Below the pieces are notes generated by a model that ran no database searches, had not been told where the DNA came from, and worked only from the letters and a program-made list of their open reading frames with translations. DNA of 64,000 nucleotides from Njordibacter sp905182035 (lineage in GTDB: Bacteria > Pseudomonadota > Gammaproteobacteria > Pseudomonadales > Balneatricaceae). The position numbers were made by a program, and so were the translations under genes. Below, piece after piece: positions 7,884-16,026 of this stretch (position 1 is the stretch's first letter; each line of letters opens with the position of its first letter). Location of the stretch: contig NZ_CP159831.1 of NCBI RefSeq assembly GCF_047730075.1, forward strand, positions 558,001 through 622,000. The letters are read 5' to 3'.

Positions 7884-8743
7884 GATTTACTCTTTGTAGT
7901 GGACTTTCTAATCGACAAGGTAGGTGATTCGGATTTTTTTATTTGATATGGCACGTAACGAATGCGTTTTAAAAACAGCTTTAATGCCTGCCAATAAATA
8001 GCTCTAACAATGCTTACAGATACGATTGGCCAGCGCAGAAATACAGCAGTTAATTTTTTAGTGTTAATGTCATACCGAGTTGCTGAAAACGATGCAGTAA
8101 ATAGGTGGTGCCCACGCCAGCTTTCTATATGGATGTTTGTACTTGAAGTTGGCTCTTTAACACGCCACCGGTATTCCATGTCTAAATCCATAAAGGGTGA
8201 AACATGAAATGCTTTTTCGGTTGGTGCGGGTGATATTAAATCGATTAAGTAACAATGGCTATTATTCCAAGGTGTGTTGCTTACTTCGGCAATGAGGTAT
8301 CTGGCAGTAAGATTTTCATACAAAAAGAAAAAATTAATAGGACTAAAATAAATGCCAAAGCAGCGTAATTGCGCTAACACGCATACGCGGTTGATAGTGC
8401 TAACGTTTGCACCCAATGAGCCCGCTATAGCAATGGCACGGGCCTTTAACATGTGCCCAGTATCAGATAATGACTCATCTATATTTAGTGGTTCATTTCT
8501 AAAGTAATCTGATATCTTGATCTGCAAAGGTGCCCATCGCTGCGATGAAAACCACCAGTATTTGCTATTAAGTAACGAGACCTCATCGAGGTCTAAAAAA
8601 TTCATATAGAGTGGATACGTGAACTCATGCACTTTTGGGAAGAAACGCTTATGGAACACGTGACCAATATAAAATGCACTTTTCAGAGCAGGTTTTATAG
8701 TCTTATGATGAGCCGTTTGGCTATGTGTCTGAGCGTTATGCAT
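7880..8743 (-). CDS. DUF1365 family protein
   Basis: This 287-residue protein has the DUF1365 signatures FYIGHVFHKRFFPKVHEFTYPLYM, FFLYENLTARYLIAEVSNTPWN and KAFHVSPFMDLDMEYRWRV. The start is set at ATG 8743, which overlaps the stop of the FAD oxidase gene by 8 bp and has AAGG upstream; the longer frame to 8809 lies inside that gene. The family is soluble, of unknown chemistry, and almost always encoded beside a CFA-like methyltransferase and an FAD amine oxidase. That points to a shared lipid-modifying pathway. Confidence 0.85.
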   Translation of the reverse strand: MHNAQTHSQTAHHKTIKPALKSAFYIGHVFHKRFFPKVHEFTYPLYMNFLDLDEVSLLNSKYWWFSSQRWAPLQIKISDYFRNEPLNIDESLSDTGHMLKARAIAIAGSLGANVSTINRVCVLAQLRCFGIYFSPINFFFLYENLTARYLIAEVSNTPWNNSHCYLIDLISPAPTEKAFHVSPFMDLDMEYRWRVKEPTSSTNIHIESWRGHHLFTASFSATRYDINTKKLTAVFLRWPIVSVSIVRAIYWQALKLFLKRIRYVPYQIKKSESPTLSIRKSTTKSKS

Positions 8744-10043
8744 TTGCTGTGCCTTGTTGTGTAGCAGCATCAGTTGTATCAAGAGTGATATCAAAGCGTT
8801 GGCATACATCTAAAGCGCTTTTCACACCATCTTCATGAAATCCGTTGTACCAATATGCACCACAAAAGTGAGTTAAATTATTACCACAAATAGTGTGCCG
8901 TTGGTTTTGAGCGGTAATAGACTCGAGTGAAAAAACGGGATGTGCGTAGGTAAATTGACGTAAAATATGTTGTGGATCAATGCGTTTTGTTTGGTTAAGA
9001 GTGACACAAAGGTCTTGCTCAGTTTTGAGCCCTTGCAAAATGTTCATGTTGTAAGTTAGCGTTGGTAACTCATCGACTAGCGGGTCAATACAGTAGTTCC
9101 AGCTAGCGTACGCCTTTTTGCGTTTGGGCAGTAAACTATTATCTGTATGCAGCACTACGTCATTGGCGCGGTATTTAATGGCGCCCAACACTTCAGTTTC
9201 GTCCTGACTTGGATCTTTTAATAATGCCAGCGCTTGGTCTGAGTGGCAGGCAAAAATAACCTCATCAAATAATTCAGCCCCGCTTTGACTGATAACTTCA
9301 ACATGGTCCCTATGACGCGTGACTGACTCTACTGCCGAGTTAAGTCGAATGTCTTGTATAGCTTTGGTTAATCTTGGTATGTAGCAACGCGAGCCACCTT
9401 CAATCACATACCATTGAGGACGGTTAGCAATGTCCAGTAAACCGTGATTACTCAAAAAGCGCAGGAAAAATTGTAATGGAAAGTCTCTACAACTGTTAAT
9501 AGAAGCTGACCAAATGGCTGCAGTCATTGCGAGGACATAATGGGTAGCAAAATAATCACTAAAACCATGCTTATCAAGAAACTCCCCTAAGGTGCCTTGG
9601 TTATTCTGGCTCAACAGATGAGCTTTTTTTGACAGCCTATTGAAGCGTAGAATTTCGATAATAAAGTAATAAAAGCGTGGCTTTAATAAATTACGACGCT
9701 GTGCAAAAAGGCTATTTAAACTATGCCCGTTGTACTCAAGCCCCGTGGCTTGGTTATGCACGCTAAAGCTCATTTCAGTCGGTTTGCTAGTGATCCCAAT
9801 TTGATCCATCATTTTAATGAAATTAGGGTAAGTACGATCATTAAATACGATAAAACCAGTATCCACTGCTAGGGTTTTACCGTCTATATCAAGGTCGATG
9901 GTTGCTGTGTGTCCACCCAAATGGTCGTTAGCTTCAAATAGAGTCACCTGATGATGTTTGCTTAGCAGATAGCCACATGTTTGTCCTGAAATACCACTAC
10001 CAATAATAGCAATGCGCCTTTGTTTGGGATGTGAATATGTCAT
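8736..10043 (-). CDS. FAD-dependent amine-oxidase-type oxidoreductase
   Basis: This 435-residue flavoprotein has an N-terminal dinucleotide fold (IAIIGSGISGQTCGYLL) and the FEANDHLGGHTATID motif typical of protoporphyrinogen-oxidase / amine-oxidase-like enzymes, and it ends with GAYWYNGFHEDGVKSAL. It belongs to the group encoded next to DUF1365 and CFA-like genes. In Rhodobacter, genes of this type lie in the ChrR-RpoE singlet-oxygen regulon and have been connected to fatty acid desaturation on the way to furan fatty acids; I infer a similar role here. It overlaps the SDR gene upstream by 4 bp and DUF1365 downstream by 8 bp. Confidence 0.85.
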   Translation of the reverse strand: MTYSHPKQRRIAIIGSGISGQTCGYLLSKHHQVTLFEANDHLGGHTATIDLDIDGKTLAVDTGFIVFNDRTYPNFIKMMDQIGITSKPTEMSFSVHNQATGLEYNGHSLNSLFAQRRNLLKPRFYYFIIEILRFNRLSKKAHLLSQNNQGTLGEFLDKHGFSDYFATHYVLAMTAAIWSASINSCRDFPLQFFLRFLSNHGLLDIANRPQWYVIEGGSRCYIPRLTKAIQDIRLNSAVESVTRHRDHVEVISQSGAELFDEVIFACHSDQALALLKDPSQDETEVLGAIKYRANDVVLHTDNSLLPKRKKAYASWNYCIDPLVDELPTLTYNMNILQGLKTEQDLCVTLNQTKRIDPQHILRQFTYAHPVFSLESITAQNQRHTICGNNLTHFCGAYWYNGFHEDGVKSALDVCQRFDITLDTTDAATQQGTANA

Positions 10044-10774
10044 TCGGCTGTCCTGATCATTTTAACAGCAAGGCGTCGCCAGAGTGCGTTAGGTAATAAC
10101 GATAATATTTTCATAATGAAAAAGAATATCTTTGGAAAATTAATCTCCAACTTTCTCTGTTCAAGACCTTGCATAATGTACTTGCAGGCCTGCTCGCCAG
10201 AGATGATGCCAGGCATGGAGAAAGTGTTTTTTTGTGTTAAAGCGGTATCTACAAATCCTGGACGAATAAGTGAAACAGCGATACCTCTTGGACTTAGGTC
10301 AATGGCCAGTGTGCGTGTTAAATAATCTAACGCGGCTTTGGAAGCACCATAAGCTTCAGAACGTGTGAGTGGCAACATGGTGACTGATGAGCTAACAATG
10401 GCTAGCTGGCCACCTTGGTTAATGTTGCTTAATACTCCCTCTAAGCAATACCCTGTGCCAGTAACGTTGGTGTCTATGACCCTTTTAAACAGCGCACTAT
10501 CAAATGACAATGGATCATCCATGTATTCACATGTCCCTGCATTGAGTATCACGGCATCAAGCGCTCTGACTTCCTTAAGTTTGTTTATTACCTCAGTGCG
10601 CTGGTTAATATCAAAAGTGCACAGGATTAATGCTGGGTGTGTTGCTTTAATAGCGCTTTGTAATTTACTCAATGACCTACCACAGGCAATGACCTGCCAG
10701 CCAGCTTCTAAGTAGCTATTAGCAAGGTGCATACCAATACCAGAGCTTGCCCCTGTAATTAAGATACGCTTCAC
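10040..10774 (-). CDS. Short-chain dehydrogenase/reductase
   Basis: This is a 244-residue classical SDR. The nucleotide site is ITGASSGIGMHLA and the NAG motif is ILNAGTCEYM. The catalytic serine lies in VSSSV, and the YGASKA motif supplies Tyr and Lys. The C-terminus has a hydrophobic, basic tail (FFFIMKILSLLPNALWRRLAVKMIR) that could associate with the membrane. It overlaps both neighbours by 4 bp, inside the photolyase operon. The substrate is unknown; a fatty-acyl or ketone intermediate of the lipid pathway is plausible. Confidence 0.85.
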   Translation of the reverse strand: MKRILITGASSGIGMHLANSYLEAGWQVIACGRSLSKLQSAIKATHPALILCTFDINQRTEVINKLKEVRALDAVILNAGTCEYMDDPLSFDSALFKRVIDTNVTGTGYCLEGVLSNINQGGQLAIVSSSVTMLPLTRSEAYGASKAALDYLTRTLAIDLSPRGIAVSLIRPGFVDTALTQKNTFSMPGIISGEQACKYIMQGLEQRKLEINFPKIFFFIMKILSLLPNALWRRLAVKMIRTAE

Positions 10775-11196
10775 GCAGCCAACCTTTTTTTAAGCATGCT
10801 AATCACTTTTTTGAGTATCGGTACGTGTTCATAAAACATACTGCCGAGGTCAAAGTAATCTCTTTGGTAAGTGATGCGGTCACTAAACTTCACTTGGCTC
10901 ACACCAAGCACCATAATCTCTTGGTGGTTATTTAACTTTGGGTGAGCAAACTTCATAGTCCAACTAATAAACCCTTGGGAATCGTCACTCACCACCTCCA
11001 TAATTTCGAAGCGGCAATAGGTGACATTAGACATCATTTGACTAAAGTGACGTTTAAGGTGGTTAAGGCCTTCAATTTTTTTACCAATAGGGTCTTCAAA
11101 AACCGTTTCATGGTGGTAAATTTCACCAAGCCCAGCAAGGCTTTCTTGGCTGAACTCTTTGTAATAGAGGCATAACTTTTCAATTATTGTATTCAT
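10771..11196 (-). CDS. SnoaL / NTF2-like protein
   Basis: This 141-residue protein has an NTF2-like fold: LCLYYKEFSQESLAGLGEIYHHETVFEDPIG at the N-terminus, then GLNHLKRHFSQMM and a strand-rich end (RITYQRDYFDLGSMFYEHVPIL). These small cone-shaped proteins bind or isomerise hydrophobic ligands. It overlaps the SDR gene by 4 bp. The pairing of SnoaL-like and SDR genes ahead of the FAD oxidase is typical of this operon type. Confidence 0.8.
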   Translation of the reverse strand: MNTIIEKLCLYYKEFSQESLAGLGEIYHHETVFEDPIGKKIEGLNHLKRHFSQMMSNVTYCRFEIMEVVSDDSQGFISWTMKFAHPKLNNHQEIMVLGVSQVKFSDRITYQRDYFDLGSMFYEHVPILKKVISMLKKRLAA

Positions 11197-11223
11197 AATG
11201 TGGGTACTCTAATCGTTAGCTCA

Positions 11224-12225
11224 TTAAAGGTATCGAACCATTGGGCTTATTTTTTCCGGGTAAGGCTCTAAATATCGCTGGTCTTTAATGTACGCAGAGC
11301 CGTGTTGCATCAAATGATGTTTCAGCAAAGTTAAAGGTGTAGTCAGCGGTGTGAGGCCTTTATTATAATTGTGAATAATTTCAACGATATGCTCACGTCC
11401 CATTGAAGACAGGTTGCCTTTTAAGTACCCTAAAATATGAAATAGCGCATTGGCATGATTTTTTCTGCTTGCAGGCTTGGAAAGCGCCTCAATGAAAGAG
11501 CTAAAATAGGTATGGGTGAGCTCTTCAAGTGATTCATTTTTATTGGCACCTAACAACCTTCCAAGTGTACGGCATTTGTCTTGATTATGTGCCATTAAGA
11601 GGTACTTATAGCGACTGTGGAACACCATCAGCTTGTGCAAGCTGGGTTGTTCCAAAACCTCTTTGCGAAAATTGCTATAGGCATAGACACGCAGGACAAA
11701 ATTATCAAATAGTTTATCGTCATGTAGGCGCCCTTCTTCTTCGATTGGCATTAGCGGGTATTGTTCTTTTAATGCTTTGGCGAACACACCGGCAGTGCGA
11801 ATTTGATGTGGATGCCCATTGGGTTGGTATACCTTTACTCTCTCAAGTCCGCAGCTGGGTGAGTTTTTCATCAAAATATACCCATCAAGGTGACCCATTT
11901 CAGGTAATTTCTTCTCGAAACCTTTGACAAGCTGTGCGGTTAAATCTGATGTGCTGTCATTACTAAACACCAATTGTGGAGACGTTGGGTCACCGGTGAG
12001 TCGCATCGTAGGTCTTGGAATACCAAATCCAGCCTCTACCTCAGGGCAAAAGCTGGTGAATTTGAAACACTGGCTTAACAGGTCAAGGCATAGCCGAGAT
12101 TGTGTGTGACCACCGTTATAGCGCACTTCATTTCCTACTAAACAGGCGCTGATACCTACCTGTATAGAAGGTTGATTAATCTCATTTTTCACCTTATCGG
12201 TGGCAATGGTGCTTTGGTTATTCAT
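11224..12225 (-). CDS. TudS (DUF523) - DUF1722 fusion protein
   Basis: This 333-residue two-domain protein begins with a DUF523/TudS domain (about residues 20-170) carrying three conserved cysteine contexts: GISACLVG, SFCPEVEAG and NSPSCGLERV. In TudS thiouracil desulfidase such cysteines hold a [4Fe-4S] cluster that removes sulfur from thiolated pyrimidines. The C-terminal DUF1722 domain (YbgA-like, about 185-310) contains FHSRYKYLLMAHNQDKCRTLGRLLG. In E. coli, ybgA lies directly upstream of phr, so linkage to a photolyase operon is a recurring pattern. A role in removing thiolated nucleobases, themselves photosensitisers, would fit, but that is inference. Confidence 0.85.
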   Translation of the reverse strand: MNNQSTIATDKVKNEINQPSIQVGISACLVGNEVRYNGGHTQSRLCLDLLSQCFKFTSFCPEVEAGFGIPRPTMRLTGDPTSPQLVFSNDSTSDLTAQLVKGFEKKLPEMGHLDGYILMKNSPSCGLERVKVYQPNGHPHQIRTAGVFAKALKEQYPLMPIEEEGRLHDDKLFDNFVLRVYAYSNFRKEVLEQPSLHKLMVFHSRYKYLLMAHNQDKCRTLGRLLGANKNESLEELTHTYFSSFIEALSKPASRKNHANALFHILGYLKGNLSSMGREHIVEIIHNYNKGLTPLTTPLTLLKHHLMQHGSAYIKDQRYLEPYPEKISPMVRYL

Positions 12226-12263
12226 GGTCTATTTCTCACTTGCCTATTTATTATGTAAAGCTA

Positions 12264-13271
12264 TTATTTAAGCATTTTTTGATGCAATGCTAATGCACTG
12301 TTGAGTGCGCCAAATGTACCGCCACTGCCTAACCAATCCCCACAGCAGCCAACCTTAAGAGCATCATTCCAAATATAGGGGGTGTTTTCTTGTGATGCTG
12401 TTTTATGTTGTGCCATCCGCCAGTAGTGGGATGTTAGAATGCTTGGCTTAGCATCAATGCCGAAGTGCTGGCAGAACGATTCTGTCAATTGAATCGCTGC
12501 TGTGTCACTGTCTGCATGCCATTGCTGCTGTGCCCATTCATGTGTGCTGTGGAGTACCCAAATCTCTTGCAGTGGTGCTGGACAGGTTCTATCCGGTTTG
12601 CTGTTCTCTCGAATTGCCGTATGTAATAGTGCATGCCCACTTTTATAGACATCTGCATTCATATTCAGAGGTTGTGTAAAACCAATTGCGCAGACGTATT
12701 GAGGGTGGCTGTCACTGGGTGATATTTTGGAGTAACTAAGATTGCCGACCGAGTTCAGTAGATCAATGGCTTGCTCTGGAGGAGACGTGATCACTATTCT
12801 GTTGCTTACAGCAAGAAGTTGATGGCTTTTATCAAGCAGATGCCAATGGCTATCAGCTCGCTTTATCCGGTACACTCTGCTCTGGGTCAGACTATTAATA
12901 TGGCCAGCAATTTTGTTATGCCATGTGCTCATTGAGGGCGTGCCACAGAGTGTTTCTAGTGTTTCTTTATTGCCAGTGGGTGTGTCGAAACGGCTAATAT
13001 TCTTAGTCCATGGAGATAAATAGCCTGCACTAACCCATGTGCTTAACTTATCCTTAAGTAGTGGGTGAGTCACCTTGCTGGGTGAAAATTCAGGGGCGCC
13101 TAAATCGATGCTGTAGTCATTGTCAATACGCCTGCGACTGCAGCGGCCACCGAAACCTCTGCTTTTTTCGATGAGAAGGCAGTCGATGCCAGCTTCATCA
13201 AGCAGGTTGGCCATAAAACAGCCAGCGGTGCCAGCACCAATGATGGCAACTTCAGTAGTGAGTGAGTGCAT
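12264..13271 (-). CDS. Renalase-like FAD-dependent oxidoreductase
   Basis: This 335-residue flavoprotein has the FAD-binding GxGxxG (AIIGAGTAGCFMANLL), the EKSRGFGGRCSRRR motif of the renalase / NAD(P)-binding amine oxidase group, and a C-terminal FAD contact (CCGDWLGSGGTFGALNSA). Bacterial renalases oxidise mis-reduced dihydro-NAD(P) isomers, but the sequence alone cannot assign that activity. It is the first gene of the minus-strand operon; its ATG lies just outside the 70-bp inverted repeat shared with the divergent merR gene. Confidence 0.8.
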   Translation of the reverse strand: MHSLTTEVAIIGAGTAGCFMANLLDEAGIDCLLIEKSRGFGGRCSRRRIDNDYSIDLGAPEFSPSKVTHPLLKDKLSTWVSAGYLSPWTKNISRFDTPTGNKETLETLCGTPSMSTWHNKIAGHINSLTQSRVYRIKRADSHWHLLDKSHQLLAVSNRIVITSPPEQAIDLLNSVGNLSYSKISPSDSHPQYVCAIGFTQPLNMNADVYKSGHALLHTAIRENSKPDRTCPAPLQEIWVLHSTHEWAQQQWHADSDTAAIQLTESFCQHFGIDAKPSILTSHYWRMAQHKTASQENTPYIWNDALKVGCCGDWLGSGGTFGALNSALALHQKMLK

Positions 13272-13285
13272 GTAATTTATTACTC

Positions 13286-13355
13286 AAATAGTTATACAAA
13301 AAATAATACTGTACAATTAAATACTTGTACAGTATTATTTTTTGTATAATTATTT
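13286..13355. promoter_or_regulatory. Large inverted repeat between the divergent light-stress operon and merR; candidate LitR/MerR operator
   Basis: Two 30-bp arms (13286-13315 and 13326-13355) are complementary at every position except one pair (13291/13350), around a 10-bp centre. The innermost parts are TGTACA half-sites (13310-13315 and 13326-13331), the kind of half-site associated with CarA/CarH/LitR proteins. The outer parts carry -10-like elements facing outward: TATAAT at 13345-13350 for merR, and TATAAC on the minus strand (13291-13296) for the photolyase operon. A regulator bound at the centre would cover both -35 regions, so joint autoregulation and operon repression are likely. 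The role is inferred; the symmetry is directly visible. Confidence 0.75.
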
Positions 13356-13389
13356 ATGAAAGAATCTAGACAGGTATAAATAGGTTTCA

Positions 13390-14292
13390 ATGAATACAGC
13401 TGCGAATCATAACCAAGAACCTGAAAGCCAGTTTCCTATCCGGCAATTGAGTGCTCGCACTCAAGTCAATACGGTTACCCTCAGGGCCTGGGAACGGCGT
13501 TATGGCCTGTTAAAGCCACAGAGAACTCCAAAAGGTCACAGGCTCTATTCAGAAGATGATGTTGCTACCATTGAACGGATTTTAACCTTAGTGGCGAGGG
13601 GAGTGCCTATTGGCAAGGTCAAGGCTCTGCTTCAGAACAATGTGGCGGTGGATGCGCAAGTCAGCGAGGCTGGAAACTGGCAACATGCAGTTGCTGAGCT
13701 TATAGCAGCAGTTGAGCTATTTTCAGCGACCAAAGTTGAGCATTTAATACACAAATCATTTACTAATTATCCCGCCCCTATTTGCAGTGAACGTTTGATG
13801 AAGCCGTTGTTTTCTGAACTAAGTTTGATTGATGACCATGGTGCGGCCCTAGGTTTTGCAGAAAGTGAACTGGTTCGCTATGCATTAATTCGTACCAGCG
13901 CTAAAGTTCCTAAGAAAAAATTTGCTGATACTGTGGTTTTGATTGCCGGTAATCAAACACCAACCTGGCGTTTGGCACTAATGGCTCTGGAATTAACCGA
14001 TGCTAAGTTTGCGGTACATTTATTAACGCCCTCATTTAGCGTTGCTGCTGTAATTGAGCTCGCTGGAAAATTTGAACACGCGCACACGGTATTTTACCAA
14101 GATGGTATGTGGAAAGATTTAGATCAAGAGTTGATGGCCAAAATATTGCTTAAAAACGATCGGCTTTTTCTTTGTGGTACTGCACCAGTGCTTGCTGATT
14201 TGTATGCAGAAGGGCGTGTATTTGAAAACTTAAAATCTTGTATTGATAGTTTAATAAAGCGGCAAACAGTGCCCCAGGATGACCCGAGGTAG
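13390..14292 (+). CDS. MerR-family regulator, class II LitR-like (no cobalamin motif)
   Basis: This 300-residue regulator has an N-terminal MerR winged helix: FPIRQLSARTQVNTVTLRAW, then ERRYGLLKPQRTPKGHRLYS. The 200-residue C-terminal part resembles the helical and Rossmann-like domains of CarH/LitR (LYAEG near the end), but no E-x-x-H-x-x-G cobalamin-binding motif is present. It therefore fits the class II LitR group, which in Pseudomonas putida controls photolyase and CFA-like genes and does not sense light by B12. Light sensing would need a partner such as a LOV protein, which is not in this window. It diverges from the 11-gene operon across the 70-bp palindrome and is followed after 3 bp by a TIGR01777 gene. 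Confidence 0.85.
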   Translation: MNTAANHNQEPESQFPIRQLSARTQVNTVTLRAWERRYGLLKPQRTPKGHRLYSEDDVATIERILTLVARGVPIGKVKALLQNNVAVDAQVSEAGNWQHAVAELIAAVELFSATKVEHLIHKSFTNYPAPICSERLMKPLFSELSLIDDHGAALGFAESELVRYALIRTSAKVPKKKFADTVVLIAGNQTPTWRLALMALELTDAKFAVHLLTPSFSVAAVIELAGKFEHAHTVFYQDGMWKDLDQELMAKILLKNDRLFLCGTAPVLADLYAEGRVFENLKSCIDSLIKRQTVPQDDPR

Positions 14293-14295
14293 CCC

Positions 14296-15198
14296 ATGAA
14301 TATATTGATTACAGGTGGTACTGGTTTAATTGGCCAGGCCTTCATTCGACAGTTTGGCGATCACCAATTTACGGTGCTCACTCGATCTATACAAGACAGT
14401 AATGCTGCACTGCCTGCTACAGTTAGCCTCATCGACTCATTAGAACATTTACAGAATCTAGATGGATTTGATGCTGTTATTAACCTTGCTGGAGAACCCA
14501 TTATTGACAAACGGTGGAGCCCTAAACAGAAACATATTATCTGCCAAAGCCGGTGGTTGTTAACTCAGCAATTAGTGGCATTGTTCGCACTCAGTCAAAA
14601 GCCACCGTCGGTCTTTTTAAATGGTTCTGCCATAGGTGTATATGGAGATCGGGGTGAACAAGAGCTTACGGAAGCCTCTGCCGTTGAAGTAGGTGATTTC
14701 TCCACAGAGCTGTGCCTGGGTTGGGAGGAGATTGCCATGCAGGCTCAGTCTTATACCCGTGTGGTCTTGCTGAGAACTGGCATCGTTTTAGCTGCTCATG
14801 GTGGTGCTTTAGCGAAGATGTTATTACCATTTAAGTGCTGTTTAGGTGGACGAATTGGTGATGGTGGGCAATATATGTCATGGATTCATTATCAAGACCA
14901 CATTAATGCGATGCACTACGTATTACTAGATAAAGACATATCAGGGGCGGTCAATTTGGTTGCTCCAGAAGCGCAAAAAAATAGCGTATTCACTCAAACG
15001 TTAGCTAAGTCGCTCAATCGAGTAGCCATTTTTCCAATGCCGAAAAAAATCTTATGGGCTTTGCTTGGCGAATCATCCTGCCTCTTGCTTGATAGTCAGA
15101 ATGTAGTGCCTCAGAAATTGTTAGAAAGCGGCTTTAACTTTAACTTTCGCAGCTTGAAGTCAGCCTTAGATGACTTGCTGGTGGGCACTGCTAACTAA
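14296..15198 (+). CDS. TIGR01777 family NAD-dependent epimerase-like protein
   Basis: This 300-residue extended-SDR protein has the nucleotide site ILITGGTGLIGQAF, the AGEPIIDKRWSPKQK box, GSAIGVYGDRG, and a C-terminal DUF1731-type end (PKKILWALLGESS and VVPQKLLESGFNF). Together these define TIGR01777 (YfcH-like). The chemistry is unproven; eukaryotic relatives are SDR39U1. It starts 3 bp after the merR stop, so the two are very likely co-transcribed. Confidence 0.87.
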   Translation: MNILITGGTGLIGQAFIRQFGDHQFTVLTRSIQDSNAALPATVSLIDSLEHLQNLDGFDAVINLAGEPIIDKRWSPKQKHIICQSRWLLTQQLVALFALSQKPPSVFLNGSAIGVYGDRGEQELTEASAVEVGDFSTELCLGWEEIAMQAQSYTRVVLLRTGIVLAAHGGALAKMLLPFKCCLGGRIGDGGQYMSWIHYQDHINAMHYVLLDKDISGAVNLVAPEAQKNSVFTQTLAKSLNRVAIFPMPKKILWALLGESSCLLLDSQNVVPQKLLESGFNFNFRSLKSALDDLLVGTAN

Positions 15199-15235
15199 AT
15201 ATGCAAGACAACGCTTAATCCTTGGAGGAAGACAC

Positions 15236-15607
15236 ATGAAACAATTATTGATTGCGGCCCATGGCAGCCGAAGAGAGTCATCGAATGATGAGTTAAAGGC
15301 ATTAGTAGCAAAGGTATCAGCCAACTTGGGTGTGGCTTTTGCTGGCGTGGAGTTGGCTTTTTTGGAGTTTGCGTCACCTTCTATAGAGAGTGTGCTGGTT
15401 GACTTTTTTAATGGTAAAACCACAGAAGTGGTGGTTTTACCCTATTTTTTATCCGCTGGTAATCATGTTGTGCAGGACATACCAAGAGAGATTCACAAGG
15501 TCTTAGATCAATGGCCTGATAAAAAAATAACAGTGTTGCCTCATATTGGTGCTTTGGATGCCATGGCAAATGTTATTGTTGAAGCCTGTAAAAATGATAA
15601 CCATTAG
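15236..15607 (+). CDS. CbiX / sirohydrochlorin-chelatase-like protein
   Basis: This 123-residue single-domain protein starts MKQLLIAAHGSRRESSNDEL, with the GSR motif that carries the metal-binding His of CbiX/SirB. It continues with ELAFLEFASPSIESVL and VVVLPYFLSAGNHVVQDIP, whose second histidine is a metal ligand. The length fits the short CbiX form. The start ATG at 15236 has an excellent GGAGGA ribosome-binding site (15223-15229); a longer frame from 15170 overlaps the upstream gene. It is probably the third gene of the merR transcript. Whether it inserts metal into a tetrapyrrole here is unknown. Confidence 0.8.
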   Translation: MKQLLIAAHGSRRESSNDELKALVAKVSANLGVAFAGVELAFLEFASPSIESVLVDFFNGKTTEVVVLPYFLSAGNHVVQDIPREIHKVLDQWPDKKITVLPHIGALDAMANVIVEACKNDNH

Positions 15608-15752
15608 CCATTAGAATTTCACTGTGGTGCAGTCCAGCAAACAAGCCAGCGAATGTTGTGATTTATAGCGAGACACCAATTAGCGTTTTATACGGTTTGG
15701 TTACATGTTCTAAGCTGCTATTATATCAGTGTTTAAATATGAGTAGAAAGCC

Positions 15753-15914
15753 ATGAATCGTCGTAAAAAAGGTATTCAGATTTTAAAGGCTCGTATTAAA
15801 AGGTCTAACGCTAAATTGAACCCGCAAAGTAAGCCTAAGTACATTAGCAAAGTGGATCGAGTGGAATCAGCTGCAGAGGATACCGATGATCCAACTTTTG
15901 TTGCTGAACAATGA
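15753..15914 (+). CDS. DUF2986 small basic protein
   Basis: This is a 53-residue protein beginning MNRRKKGIQILKARIKRSNA, then KLNPQSKPKYISKVDR and an acidic tail ending DDPTFVAEQ. It matches DUF2986, a short gammaproteobacterial family with a highly basic N-terminus that could contact nucleic acid. Weak ribosome-binding site (GAAAG) ahead of the ATG. No operon partners: the gaps are 145 bp upstream and 112 bp downstream. Confidence 0.75.
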   Translation: MNRRKKGIQILKARIKRSNAKLNPQSKPKYISKVDRVESAAEDTDDPTFVAEQ

Positions 15915-16026
15915 CCCTAATAATGTATAACAACAGCATGAATGCTGCCAGCGTTGGCAACCACACTGGTCGCTTCGCGTATTCTAGTGGTAGCATGTAC
16001 CAACGTTCAAACTGAAAGGGATTTTC

